From JBFLVT01 sp036804525 (GTDB lineage: Bacteria > Bacillota > Desulfotomaculia > Desulfotomaculales > JASEER01), in the NCBI GenBank assembly GCA_036804525.1, contig DAIRSE010000001.1, positions 62,001 through 126,000 on the forward strand: a stretch of DNA of 64,000 nt, written 5' to 3'. Made by a program: the position numbers and the translations under genes. This document shows, piece after piece, positions 1-7,898 of this stretch. Under the pieces are notes generated by a model. It did not search any database and had not been told where the DNA came from. It saw only the letters and a program-made list of their open reading frames with translations. The first letter of the stretch is position 1, and the number at the start of each line of letters is the position of its first letter.

Positions 1-125
1 GCTGCGGCTGCCAGGCGCCAGTTGTTCGTGCAGCAGAGACTGAAGCGTGCGGTAAGCCAGAGGATGGCGAAGTTCATAACGAGGTTGCCTATGAATATTT
101 CATCAAGGTAAACTGTGTAGGTCAT
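1..125 (-). CDS. spoIIGA: SpoIIGA, sporulation sigma-E factor processing peptidase (N-terminal fragment, runs off window)
   Basis: The first 41 codons of a minus-strand gene begin at an ATG at 125 and leave the window at its left edge. The peptide starts MTYTVYLDEIFIGNLVMNF and continues into a hydrophobic stretch. This resembles the SpoIIGA N-terminus, where a 'YLD.(I/L)(W/F)..N' start leads into the first of five membrane segments. SpoIIGA is the membrane aspartic protease that activates pro-sigma-E in the mother cell. An AAGGGAG Shine-Dalgarno lies just before the ATG. Position is the strongest support: ftsZ-spoIIGA-sigE-sigG is a conserved order in spore formers, and this gene follows ftsZ on the same strand. 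The catalytic domain is outside the window, so activity cannot be judged. Confidence 0.8.
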   Translation of the reverse strand, partial: MTYTVYLDEIFIGNLVMNFAILWLTARFSLCCTNNWRLAAA

Positions 126-193
126 CTCCCTTCCGCCCCCCGGTGTGCTACATTTATATGCCTGCCCCACAACCATATGACAGAAATTAGAAA

Positions 194-221
194 CCCTGGT
201 TCCAATTATAATGAACCAGGG
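194..221 (-). terminator. Hairpin between ftsZ and spoIIGA
   Basis: A perfect 9-bp stem (CCCTGGTTC at 194-202, GAACCAGGG at 213-221) with a 10-nt AT-rich loop lies about 70 nt past the ftsZ stop. On the minus strand it is followed by a T-rich but interrupted tract (TTTCTAATTTC). It is probably an intrinsic terminator or attenuator separating the vegetative dcw transcript from spoIIGA. Confidence 0.6.
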
Positions 222-291
222 CTTTGGACCTTGTCATTCTTTGTCCGGGACGGTAATTGTTTATTTTATCTCTTTCGTATTTTTGTAACGT

Positions 292-1344
292 TTATCGGGT
301 TCTTCTAAGAAAGGCCGGGATCTCGATGTCCACGTCGGCCTGCCTTTGTACGGTCTTGAGCGGGGCGTCCTCGTCCCTGCGACGTACGAACTGAGGCTCG
401 AAACCGGTCGCGATAACGGTTACTCTGACCTCTTCGTTAAGCGTTTCATCGATCACGGCGCCAAAGATAATGTTGGCATCCGGGTCTACAGCCTGAGAGA
501 TAATTTCCGCGGCTTCGTTGACCTCAAACAGCCCCAGGGATGATCCACCGGTAATGTTAAGCAGCACGCCTCTGGCCCCGTTGACTGAGGTCTCCAGGAG
601 CGGGCTGGAAATGGCGATCCTTGCCGCCTCGGCCGCGCGGTTCTCACCGCTGGCCGTCCCAATGCCCATCAGGGCGGAGCCGGTCTCCTTCATAATCGTC
701 TTGACGTCAGCAAAGTCAAGGTTAATCAACCCAGGGACGGCGATGAGGTCGGAGATACCCTGGACGCCCTGGCGAAGAACGTCATCAGCAATTCTGAAGG
801 CCTCGATAACCGACGTGTTCTTATCAATGACCTGGAGAAGCTTGTCGTTAGGAATGGTGATCAGGGTGTCGACACACCCGCGCAGGTTCTCTATCCCTTT
901 GTCCGCCTGCTGAAACCGCTTGCGTCCTTCGAACGTAAAGGGCCTGGTGACTACGCCAACCGTTAAAGCCCCGATTTCACGCGCAATTTGGGCGACGATG
1001 GGAGCGCCGCCGGTACCCGTTCCGCCACCCATCCCGGCGGTCACGAAAACCATGTCGGCTCCCTTCAGCGCCTGCACGATATCGTCGCGACTTTCTTCTG
1101 CCGCTTTCTCACCCACTTCAGGGTTACCCCCGGCTCCCAAGCCTTTAGTCAATTTGGCTCCTATCTGCAGCTTGACAGGAGCAAGCGACATCGCTAAAGC
1201 CTGAGCATCAGTGTTGACGGCAATAAACTCGACACCTTTAAGACCGGCGCTAATCATCCTGTTGACAGCGTTGTTCCCGCCGCCGCCAACACCGATGACC
1301 TTAATATTGGCAAGACTCGTGTTGTCAAGTTCTAACTCAATCAT
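292..1344 (-). CDS. ftsZ: Cell division protein FtsZ
   Basis: Tubulin-like GTPase that polymerises into the Z-ring. The 350-aa length is usual. The G-box GGGTGTG is at residues 106-112, within AGMGGGTGTGGAP, and the N-terminal nucleotide-binding loop GVGGGGNNAVNRM is at about 18-30. The C-terminal conserved peptide DIEIPAFLRRTR, which binds FtsZ partners, closes the protein after a short linker. The ATG at 1344 has GGAGGAG about 4 nt upstream. It is the last gene of the dcw run, after sbp. FtsA, the usual membrane tether encoded just before ftsZ, is not in the cluster, so the conserved tail must be used by other partners such as SepF encoded elsewhere (inference). Confidence 0.98.
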   Translation of the reverse strand: MIELELDNTSLANIKVIGVGGGGNNAVNRMISAGLKGVEFIAVNTDAQALAMSLAPVKLQIGAKLTKGLGAGGNPEVGEKAAEESRDDIVQALKGADMVFVTAGMGGGTGTGGAPIVAQIAREIGALTVGVVTRPFTFEGRKRFQQADKGIENLRGCVDTLITIPNDKLLQVIDKNTSVIEAFRIADDVLRQGVQGISDLIAVPGLINLDFADVKTIMKETGSALMGIGTASGENRAAEAARIAISSPLLETSVNGARGVLLNITGGSSLGLFEVNEAAEIISQAVDPDANIIFGAVIDETLNEEVRVTVIATGFEPQFVRRRDEDAPLKTVQRQADVDIEIPAFLRRTR

Positions 1345-1439
1345 GCCGCTCCTCCTTTATATTGCAGCGGAAACCGGAAGTCATATTTGGAGAAAAATTC
1401 AACATCTGCCCCAACATTCCTTTTGCGCCCTTCTAAAAT

Positions 1440-1781
1440 TTATCTATGAATTAGCCGGCGTCTGATAATAGCCAGGTTTTGGAAGAGGCGCACGCCAAAA
1501 GCGACAACTGCTGCAATATAAAGGTCGACACCCAACCGGTCGCCGATGAAGACCAGCAGAGCAGCTACGAGCGCATTGCCAACAAACCCCGATAGAAAGA
1601 CCAGGTTGTCAAACCTATCGTCCATCGCGGCCCTGATGCCGCCAAATACCGAATCAAGGGCGGCCAGGATGGCAATCCCAAGGTATTTGCTATAGAACTG
1701 GGGCAAAAATAAAGGAAGGTTCAGTCCTATAGCTACCCCCGCAATCAACCCGATGACCGCCAGCCAAATACTCATCCACAT
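1440..1781 (-). CDS. sbp: Small basic protein Sbp (DUF1290 family)
   Basis: A 113-aa membrane protein with about three hydrophobic segments and a basic C-terminus (AIIRRRLIHR). The motif YLGIAILAALDSVFGGIRA is characteristic of the DUF1290/Sbp family found beside ftsZ in Bacillus, Clostridia and Actinobacteria. The molecular role is not settled; context implies division. It lies 6 nt after the preceding DUF881 gene, so the two are almost certainly co-transcribed and translationally coupled. The ATG at 1781 sits about 12 nt after a GGGGGAGGAG tract. A second in-frame ATG two codons later is an alternative start. Confidence 0.9.
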   Translation of the reverse strand: MWMSIWLAVIGLIAGVAIGLNLPLFLPQFYSKYLGIAILAALDSVFGGIRAAMDDRFDNLVFLSGFVGNALVAALLVFIGDRLGVDLYIAAVVAFGVRLFQNLAIIRRRLIHR

Positions 1782-1787
1782 ACTCTC

Positions 1788-2495
1788 TTATGCTCCTCCC
1801 CCTTTTGTGGCAGGCCAGGCAAAACGCTTTTCCAGGTTTCCTTGGTAGGCTGGAATCTCTATTTCATCGACGGTCTTAAGCTGGACATCTATACCCCAGC
1901 TCTGGAAAGTCGGCACCACGCCGTCGGGCATTTCCAGCATTTTACGCAATTCTTCAGGGTTGCCGATAGCCACGATCCGGTACGGCGGAACGATTCGCGT
2001 GAGATTAACGTTAATATACGATCCGGCCAGCCTGATTTCGGTAGTATCGACAACCCGCTGGTCATTGATGGCGATGGCTTCGGCCGACGCCGCACGCAGT
2101 TCGTTAACCACGCGGAGGAGGTCCTCGTCACGCAGGGTGAACAGGTGTGTCGAACGGTTGTCTTGCGGGGCGTACCGCAGGATGAGCTCCACCCCCGGCC
2201 CTTTGACGGGAACCAGCCCGGCCAGCATTTTGTTCTTGGTTATTTCGTTATTGAGCGCTGCTCTAGCCTCCTCAACACCTTTCTGCGCGTTGAGAAGCTT
2301 GGCTTCCAGGTCGCTCGCCTCGGCCGAAAGAGCGTTCAGTTCCTTGTCGAGTTCCTTCAATTCCTGGGTAAGGGCCTGAGCCCTGTCCGGCGAAATCACC
2401 GTCGGAGGCAGCTGGTGGGTGCGGAACTGAAAGGCCATCAAGAGCCCGAGGATCAACGCGACGATAGAGATGGCAAACCCTTTAGTCAGAGGCAT
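1788..2495 (-). CDS. DUF881 family membrane-anchored protein (second copy)
   Basis: A 235-aa protein with a single N-terminal membrane segment (about residues 8-24), then a predicted coiled coil (about 40-95, rich in Glu, Leu and Lys) and a DUF881 domain with the family motif DLLRVVNELRAASAEAIAIN. The family occurs in division clusters; its biochemical role is unknown. It starts within the end of the upstream paralogue (14-nt overlap), with GGAGAGGGGG before the ATG. With its neighbour it forms a tandem pair sharing the architecture TM, coiled coil, DUF881, as expected for related extracytoplasmic subunits or a heterodimer (inference). Confidence 0.88.
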   Translation of the reverse strand: MPLTKGFAISIVALILGLLMAFQFRTHQLPPTVISPDRAQALTQELKELDKELNALSAEASDLEAKLLNAQKGVEEARAALNNEITKNKMLAGLVPVKGPGVELILRYAPQDNRSTHLFTLRDEDLLRVVNELRAASAEAIAINDQRVVDTTEIRLAGSYINVNLTRIVPPYRIVAIGNPEELRKMLEMPDGVVPTFQSWGIDVQLKTVDEIEIPAYQGNLEKRFAWPATKGGGA

Positions 2496-3228
2496 TGTTT
2501 ACCCCCTCTCCGCTGGGGCGGGCGTACTGAAAGTTAGTCGCCCCGGAATAGGCCGGCACGGTTACAAGGTCGGATTTCTTGACTGAAGCCTGAATGCCCC
2601 AGAACTGCAGCACATCGAGAACACCGCCGGGCATCTTCAGAGAGGTAACCATAGTGTTGGGATCGCCGATGGCGGTAATAACGTAGGGGGGCGCCAGGCG
2701 CTTGGTTTTGTTGACAAGAACCGTTGGTCCTACACAGCGCACCTCACTGGTAGCCACAAGCCTTTCCCCGTTGATGGCCAGCGCTTCCGCCCCGGCGGCC
2801 CGCAACTCGTTGAGCACCCGCAGGATATCCTCGTCGTGAAGAACATAAAGGTTGGGATCCTGTCCCGGCTGGAGCGCTACCGCGCTGTCGTTCAGTGTTA
2901 CTTCCACTCCCGGCCCGGTAAGGGTGATCAACCCGGCCTGCACTTTCGTTTTATCAAGGGTTTCTCTTAAACGGCTCAGTTCAGGGTTGGCCGCCACCTC
3001 ATCCATTTTGTGCCGCAGTTCCTTTACCTGGTTCTGCAGCTCGTCGCGCCGTACAGTCGCCGCATGAATCTCGCCGGTCAACTGCTGGGCCCGCTGAATG
3101 GTAATGTTAAGGGCGATCTCACGGGCATAACGAAACTGCGTCGAAATCATCAGGCCCAGGATCAGCCCGACAATGGCAAGCCCCCAGTAAACCTGGTTTG
3201 TTCTGGATGATTGATCACCGGTCTGCAT
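2482..3228 (-). CDS. DUF881 family membrane-anchored protein (first copy)
   Basis: A 248-aa paralogue of the next gene: N-terminal membrane segment (about 13-29), a helical region (about 38-85), then the DUF881 domain with DILRVLNELRAAGAEALAIN and a C-terminal VPAYSGATNF segment. The ATG lies inside the last codons of ftsQ (14-nt overlap), and the end overlaps the second DUF881 gene by 14 nt, so ftsQ, the DUF881 pair and sbp form one tightly coupled unit. No catalytic motif is recognisable. A structural or assembly role on the outer face of the division membrane is likely but inferred only from context and topology. Confidence 0.88.
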   Translation of the reverse strand: MQTGDQSSRTNQVYWGLAIVGLILGLMISTQFRYAREIALNITIQRAQQLTGEIHAATVRRDELQNQVKELRHKMDEVAANPELSRLRETLDKTKVQAGLITLTGPGVEVTLNDSAVALQPGQDPNLYVLHDEDILRVLNELRAAGAEALAINGERLVATSEVRCVGPTVLVNKTKRLAPPYVITAIGDPNTMVTSLKMPGGVLDVLQFWGIQASVKKSDLVTVPAYSGATNFQYARPSGEGVNNASD

Positions 3229-3991
3229 ACATTACCACTGCCTTCCGAGGATCAGAAAGGTCGATGTAAGAAACAGCTCGGCCACCCTTGCGAACCGATT
3301 TTAGGATCTCTATCAACATTAATCCCTGTTCCTGGGGGTTTTGTGCCTCCCCAAAGCGGATTTCAAACCCCTCAAGCGTGTAAGCCAGCACTCTCTGTTC
3401 TTTGTTCACGTGAACCTCAGAAAGCTCGCGCACGGCCTCCGGGGGAAGCAACGATATTGTTCTTAAACCCTTTTGCGTCAGGCACTGTTCACTGCCGCCC
3501 ACTGTAAGAAGCGGCAGCCCCTGTTTGCTGACCTGTTCCCGGCGGAGCGGCACGCCTTCGCTGTCAACGGACCAGAATTGGCCCTTCACTTCAACCAGAG
3601 CCAGCGGCGTGCGCTCAGTTATGGATATTTCAATAGTTCCCGGGAAATGACGCTTGAGACTGGCCTGTTTCACCGCGGCGAGCCCCTCAACGCGCTGCTC
3701 AGCTTCACCCAGATGCACACGGAAGATGTTTACGCCCGGAGGTATCCCGGCTGCTTTGACGACTTCCTCCTGGGTCAGCATACGGTTCCCCAGCACGGTG
3801 ACGCATCTAACTTCAAAAAGAGAGGAACGTACCAGAATGAAACCGGCTAACACAATCAGGGCAACAAAAAAGAGCGTTTCCCACCAGTTCGGCCGGTTCA
3901 CCAGCAATCTCTCCCAACACTCCTTTTCACTAGCTAGATTATACGCTGGGGCTGGAGTCTTGTCCAAGGGTAAAGCAAAAAGAGGAGGCAT
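3215..3991 (-). CDS. ftsQ: Cell division protein FtsQ/DivIB (POTRA domain)
   Basis: Bitopic division protein of 258 aa: short cytoplasmic N-terminus, one membrane segment (about 38-57, ETLFFVALIVLAGFILV), a POTRA domain directly after it (FEVRCVTVLGNRMLTQEEVV), and a beta domain. FtsQ scaffolds FtsL and DivIC/FtsB in the divisome. The ATG overlaps the murA stop as TGATG, with GAGGAGGAC immediately upstream inside murA, which fixes the start and shows translational coupling. Order murA-ftsQ-DUF881-DUF881-sbp-ftsZ. Confidence 0.93.
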   Translation of the reverse strand: MPPLFALPLDKTPAPAYNLASEKECWERLLVNRPNWWETLFFVALIVLAGFILVRSSLFEVRCVTVLGNRMLTQEEVVKAAGIPPGVNIFRVHLGEAEQRVEGLAAVKQASLKRHFPGTIEISITERTPLALVEVKGQFWSVDSEGVPLRREQVSKQGLPLLTVGGSEQCLTQKGLRTISLLPPEAVRELSEVHVNKEQRVLAYTLEGFEIRFGEAQNPQEQGLMLIEILKSVRKGGRAVSYIDLSDPRKAVVMYADR

Positions 3992-5244
3992 CAGTCCTCC
4001 TCTATCTCGATATCGGCTCCAAGGGCTTTGTAACGGTTGATCAGATCCTCGTATCCTCGGTCCAGGTGCCCCGGGTCCTCTACAACCGTCGTGTTGTCAG
4101 CCGCCAGCCCGGCAAGAACCAAGGCTGCAGCAGCCCTGAGATCGGTTGCCTGAACATGCGTTCCAAACAGCTTCGGCACTCCGTGGACAATGGCCGTCTG
4201 CCCTTCGATGTGAATCCTGGCTCCCATCCGGCGTAGCTCAGGCACGTGTTTAAATCTGTTTTCAAAAATCGTTTCCGTAATTACGGTCGTGCCGCTCGAC
4301 AGGCTGGCAAAAGCCATCATCTGCGGCTGCATGTCGGTTGGAAACCCCGGGTAAGGCATTGTCTTGATATCTACCGCTTTTGGCCTTTCGGGAGCCCGCA
4401 CGCGTATAGAGTCGCTGGATACCGTGACGTCAACCCTGGCCTCGCGCATTTTGGCAATAACCGGCTCAACGTGTTCAGGAATGACATTGGTAACGGTGAC
4501 ATCGCCCCGTGTAATGGCCGCTGCGACAAGATGCGTGCCGGCTTCAATGCGGTCAGGGATGAGGTTGTGCTCGCAGGGCACGAGCTCCTTGACCCCGACG
4601 ATCTTGATTTCGCCGGTGCCGGCACCCCTGATTTTGGCCCCGGCCTTGTTAAGAAAGTTCTGCAGGTCGACGATTTCGGGCTCCTTGGCGGCGTTGCGAA
4701 TTACCGTTGTGCCCCGCGCCAGGGTTGCCGCCATCATGATATTTTCCGTCGCGCCGACACTGGGCACGTCAAGATGAACTTCTCCCCCGACCAACTCCTG
4801 GGCGCTTGCCGTTATATACCCTCTCTTTTCCGAAACCCGGGCACCAAGAACTTTGAGCCCCTTGATATGCAGGTCCATCGGGCGGGAACCGATGTTGCAG
4901 CCTCCCGGCTGGGAAATCCGCACCCGTCCGAAACGTCCGAGGAGCGGACCCAGGACAAGATTGGAAGCACGCAGCCGGCGCGTCAGTTCCTCAGATCCGT
5001 CAAGCGGCTTGATCCTGGAGGCGTCAATGGCGAGGACGTCACCCCGCCACTCTACCTGTGCCCCGAGGTATTCCAGAACCTGCAGCATAACTTCTACATC
5101 TCTCAGCCTCGGCACGTCACGGATAATACTTATTCCTGGACAAAGAAGGCTGGCCCCAAGAATTGGAAGCACAGCATTTTTAGCGCCTTTGACACGAATG
5201 GTGCCCGTTAGGCGGTTGCCACCTTTGATGACAATCCTACGCAT
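3991..5244 (-). CDS. murA: UDP-N-acetylglucosamine 1-carboxyvinyltransferase MurA
   Basis: Catalyses the first committed step of peptidoglycan synthesis, transferring enolpyruvate from PEP to UDP-GlcNAc. The 417-aa protein has the family's inside-out alpha/beta fold signatures: Lys22 in GAKNAVLP, the catalytic and fosfomycin-binding Cys116 in SQPGGCNIGSRP, and the C-terminal EDPGHLDRGYEDL. Cys rather than Asp at 116 predicts fosfomycin sensitivity of the enzyme itself. The ATG follows GGCGGGGTGACAT. It lies 12 nt after murB. Confidence 0.97.
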   Translation of the reverse strand: MRRIVIKGGNRLTGTIRVKGAKNAVLPILGASLLCPGISIIRDVPRLRDVEVMLQVLEYLGAQVEWRGDVLAIDASRIKPLDGSEELTRRLRASNLVLGPLLGRFGRVRISQPGGCNIGSRPMDLHIKGLKVLGARVSEKRGYITASAQELVGGEVHLDVPSVGATENIMMAATLARGTTVIRNAAKEPEIVDLQNFLNKAGAKIRGAGTGEIKIVGVKELVPCEHNLIPDRIEAGTHLVAAAITRGDVTVTNVIPEHVEPVIAKMREARVDVTVSSDSIRVRAPERPKAVDIKTMPYPGFPTDMQPQMMAFASLSSGTTVITETIFENRFKHVPELRRMGARIHIEGQTAIVHGVPKLFGTHVQATDLRAAAALVLAGLAADNTTVVEDPGHLDRGYEDLINRYKALGADIEIEED

Positions 5245-5256
5245 ATGTCACCCCGC

Positions 5257-6159
5257 CTAATGTTCACCCAAAAGCCTTACCTCAAGCTCCAGGTCAACGT
5301 TAAATTTTTCCTTGACCAGCGCTCTAACCTTTGCGATCAACTCTCGTACATCACGCGCTGTTGCCGTTCCCCGATTGATGATGAAGTTGGCATGTTTTTC
5401 CGAAACTTGCGCACCGCCCACACTCATCCCCTTCGCACCGGCGAGATCAATTAGCCGACCTGCAGCGTCTCCCGGAGGGTTCTTAAAGACGCTGCCCGCG
5501 CTGGGATATTCCAACGGCTGCGTGTTCTTGCGTTTTTGCATGTAGGTATTCATTTCTTCTCTTATGAGATTTTGGCTCTTGGGATAACATTGCAGAATTG
5601 CTTCCACTACGATGGCAGGCTCCATCTGCAGCTGGCTGTGACGATAGCCGAAAGCACACTCCTTGCTGCTTTTTCGGCAAAGCCTTCCGTCGTAATAGAC
5701 GATGGTTACCTGGTCAACAAGTTCGCCAATAGACCGGCCATTAGCTCCGGCATTCATCAATACCGCGCCCCCGATCGAAGCCGGGATGCCAACAGCAAAT
5801 TCAAGGCCGCCCAGGCCTGCTTTTAGGGCTGCTGACTCTACCTGCGCCAGCTTGGCGCCGGCTTCGGCGCGTATAGAAGTGCCTTCTACCTTAATACGGC
5901 TCATTCCATGGCCAATTTTAACAACCACTCCTCTGATGCCGCCGTCCCCCACCAGTACATTGGAACCATTGCCGATTACGGTCAGCGGCAGGTTGTGCCG
6001 ACGTACAAACTCAAGGACACAGGTAAGGTCGTCGACTCCCCAGGGCTCGACAAACAAGTCCGCCGGCCCGCCTATACGCCACGTTGTATGGCGGGCCATC
6101 GGCTCATTGCGCGCTATCCTGCCTTTGATCGCGAGCTCCTGGCCAAGTTCAAACGACAC
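5257..6159 (-). CDS. murB: UDP-N-acetylenolpyruvoylglucosamine reductase MurB
   Basis: FAD-dependent reductase that converts the MurA product to UDP-MurNAc using NADPH. The 300-aa length fits the short (type II) MurB of Gram-positives. FAD-binding signatures VIGNGSNVLVGDGG and FAVGIPASIGGAVLMNAGA are present, as are the catalytic serine loop YPSAGSVFKNP and the C-terminal Glu region LELEVRLLGE. It begins at a GTG (6159) preceded by GGGGGGATAAAC, and lies 2 nt after murC. Confidence 0.97.
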   Translation of the reverse strand: MSFELGQELAIKGRIARNEPMARHTTWRIGGPADLFVEPWGVDDLTCVLEFVRRHNLPLTVIGNGSNVLVGDGGIRGVVVKIGHGMSRIKVEGTSIRAEAGAKLAQVESAALKAGLGGLEFAVGIPASIGGAVLMNAGANGRSIGELVDQVTIVYYDGRLCRKSSKECAFGYRHSQLQMEPAIVVEAILQCYPKSQNLIREEMNTYMQKRKNTQPLEYPSAGSVFKNPPGDAAGRLIDLAGAKGMSVGGAQVSEKHANFIINRGTATARDVRELIAKVRALVKEKFNVDLELEVRLLGEH

Positions 6160-6161
6160 GT

Positions 6162-7541
6162 TTATCCCCCCAGAACGCTTAAGCGTTTAACGAGCGCCAC
6201 ACCGGACTTCCATATATCGCCAGCCCCCAGGGTGATAACCAGGTCGCCGGGCCTGACCATTGAAGCAAGATAATTGACGATTTGCTCCTGGGTATCTAGC
6301 TCGATTGGGTCTTTACCCGAACAGCTCCTTATTTCATCGGCTATCAGTTTTGCACTGACCCCTTTGATGGGTTTCTCGCCCGCGCTATAAATCCCGTTAA
6401 CGATAACTACATCGGCATCTTGAAAGGCTGCCCCGAACTCTTTATGAAGGAAAAATGTCCTGGTATAACGATGCGGCTGGAAAACAGCAATCAACCGTTC
6501 TGGCCCCGTCTGCCGGGCTCCGGCAAGCGTCGCCCTGATCTCGGTTGGGTGATGGGCATAATCGTCAATCACCCGGACACCGCCCACATCCCCAAGGATT
6601 TGAAAACGCCGCCGAACGCCGCGGAAACCTTGCAATGCTTGCGTCGCTTCGGCAAACGTCAAGCCTACACGTATCCCAACCGCAACTGCGGCCATCCCGT
6701 TGAGCAGGTTGTGCCGTCCCGGCACACTCAGGCAGAGCCGTCCAAGAAAGTCCCCACGTAAGAACACATCAGCTTCAGAGTTTAAGCCACTGAGCACCGG
6801 ATTTGCCAAGCGGTAATCCGCATCGGGATTGAAGCCGTAAGTATGTACGGGAACGAACGTCTCTGAAGCAAGCCGCTTCAGGAACGGGTCATCGCAGCAC
6901 AATATGGCTACACCCCCCGGAGGTATGCGGCTGATAAACTGGCGGAACGTCTCCTCGATGTTTTCTACAGTACGGTAATAATCGAGGTGATCGTTCTCCA
7001 CGTTGGTAACAACCGCAATTTCCGGGTCAAGGAGCAGAAAAGACCCGTCGCTTTCGTCGGCTTCCGCCACCAGGTATTCGCCTTTCCCTGCCTTGGCGTT
7101 TCCCCCGATCTCAGGCAATTCACCTCCGATAACAATTGTCGGGTCTAGCCCTGCACGCTCAAGGACTAGGGATACCATTGCGGTGGTTGTGGTCTTCCCG
7201 TGAGCCCCGGCAATGGCTATGCCTTTCTGCCGACGCATTAGGCGCGCCAGCATTTCGGCTCTAGGAATGACTGGAATCCCCCGGCGCTTCGCCGCCACCA
7301 CCTCCACATTGTCAGGAGGCACTGCTGAAGATACTACGACAACATCGGCGTCATCAATGTTTCCGGGCGAGTGCCCGTAAAAGACCCGTGCACCGTTAGC
7401 CTGCAGCTGGTCAGTAACGACGGATTTTTTGAGATCGGACCCGCTAACCGCCGTACCGGTTTCAAGGAGTACCCTGGCTATGCCGCTCATGCCCGCCCCG
7501 CCAATCCCGATAAAGTGTACACGTGGGGGAATCAAAGGCAC
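6162..7541 (-). CDS. murC: UDP-N-acetylmuramate--L-alanine ligase MurC
   Basis: ATP-dependent ligase adding L-Ala to UDP-MurNAc. Three Mur-ligase domains are visible: N-terminal VHFIGIGGAGMSG, central P-loop GAHGKTTTTAMV, and C-terminal VIDDYAHHPTEIRATLAG. The open frame extends upstream to an ATG at 7580, but AAGGAGA about 9 nt before the GTG at 7541 makes that GTG the better start, giving 459 aa beginning VPLIPPRVHFIGIGG. The gap of about 350 bp upstream to murG is filled by a repeat element, the only sizeable break in this part of the operon apart from the mraY-murD gap. Confidence 0.95.
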   Translation of the reverse strand: MPLIPPRVHFIGIGGAGMSGIARVLLETGTAVSGSDLKKSVVTDQLQANGARVFYGHSPGNIDDADVVVVSSAVPPDNVEVVAAKRRGIPVIPRAEMLARLMRRQKGIAIAGAHGKTTTTAMVSLVLERAGLDPTIVIGGELPEIGGNAKAGKGEYLVAEADESDGSFLLLDPEIAVVTNVENDHLDYYRTVENIEETFRQFISRIPPGGVAILCCDDPFLKRLASETFVPVHTYGFNPDADYRLANPVLSGLNSEADVFLRGDFLGRLCLSVPGRHNLLNGMAAVAVGIRVGLTFAEATQALQGFRGVRRRFQILGDVGGVRVIDDYAHHPTEIRATLAGARQTGPERLIAVFQPHRYTRTFFLHKEFGAAFQDADVVIVNGIYSAGEKPIKGVSAKLIADEIRSCSGKDPIELDTQEQIVNYLASMVRPGDLVITLGAGDIWKSGVALVKRLSVLGG

Positions 7542-7891
7542 AAACACTCTCTCCTTCCTACGGGGGCGCCTGCTCGACATATAGTATGCAAAGTACTGAG
7601 TAAGGTGTTACCGGAACTTGTCTACACGCCCCACAAAACAAGTATAGTGACATTCAGCCCTCACGACAAATCATTCAACACAATGCCTGGCGACCGTTCA
7701 AAAATGAGCATGATGAGGAAGGCCTAATGGCTATAAGCATTAAGCTGTAGGCAGTAAGACATTTTAGAACGGATTCGGCTTTGCCGAATCCCGAACCTCT
7801 GTGTCCTAATGCTTAATGCCTGGTGCCTATTGCTTTAGGTTTGTACGTGAGCACTGGGCGACGGCGCCTGGCAAATCAGGCGAAGTCTTTC
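7542..7891. other. Noncoding gap between murG and murC holding repeat copy A
   Basis: No credible coding sequence. About 150 nt nearest murC look like an ordinary AT-rich upstream region; the rest is dispersed-element copy A (7692-7898). The element contains a hairpin at 7771-7791 and runs into the murG stop codon. Confidence 0.7.
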
Positions 7892-7898
7892 AACGGTC
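7692..7898. repeat. Dispersed hairpin element, copy A (207 bp)
   Basis: First of three related noncoding elements in this window. The ends are inverted: GACCGTTCAAAAA at 7692 and CTTTCAACGGTC ending at 7898. Conserved internal blocks include GAGGAAGGCCTAATGGCT, AACGGATTCGGC and TCCTAATGCTTAATGCCTG. The centre is a perfect hairpin, GGATTCGGC / TTT / GCCGAATCC (7771-7791). The right end GGCGAAGTCTTTCAAC resembles the right ends of copies B and C. No ORF and no transposase. MITE-like by structure; no target-site duplication is evident. The right end overlaps the last codons and stop of murG. Confidence 0.85.
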
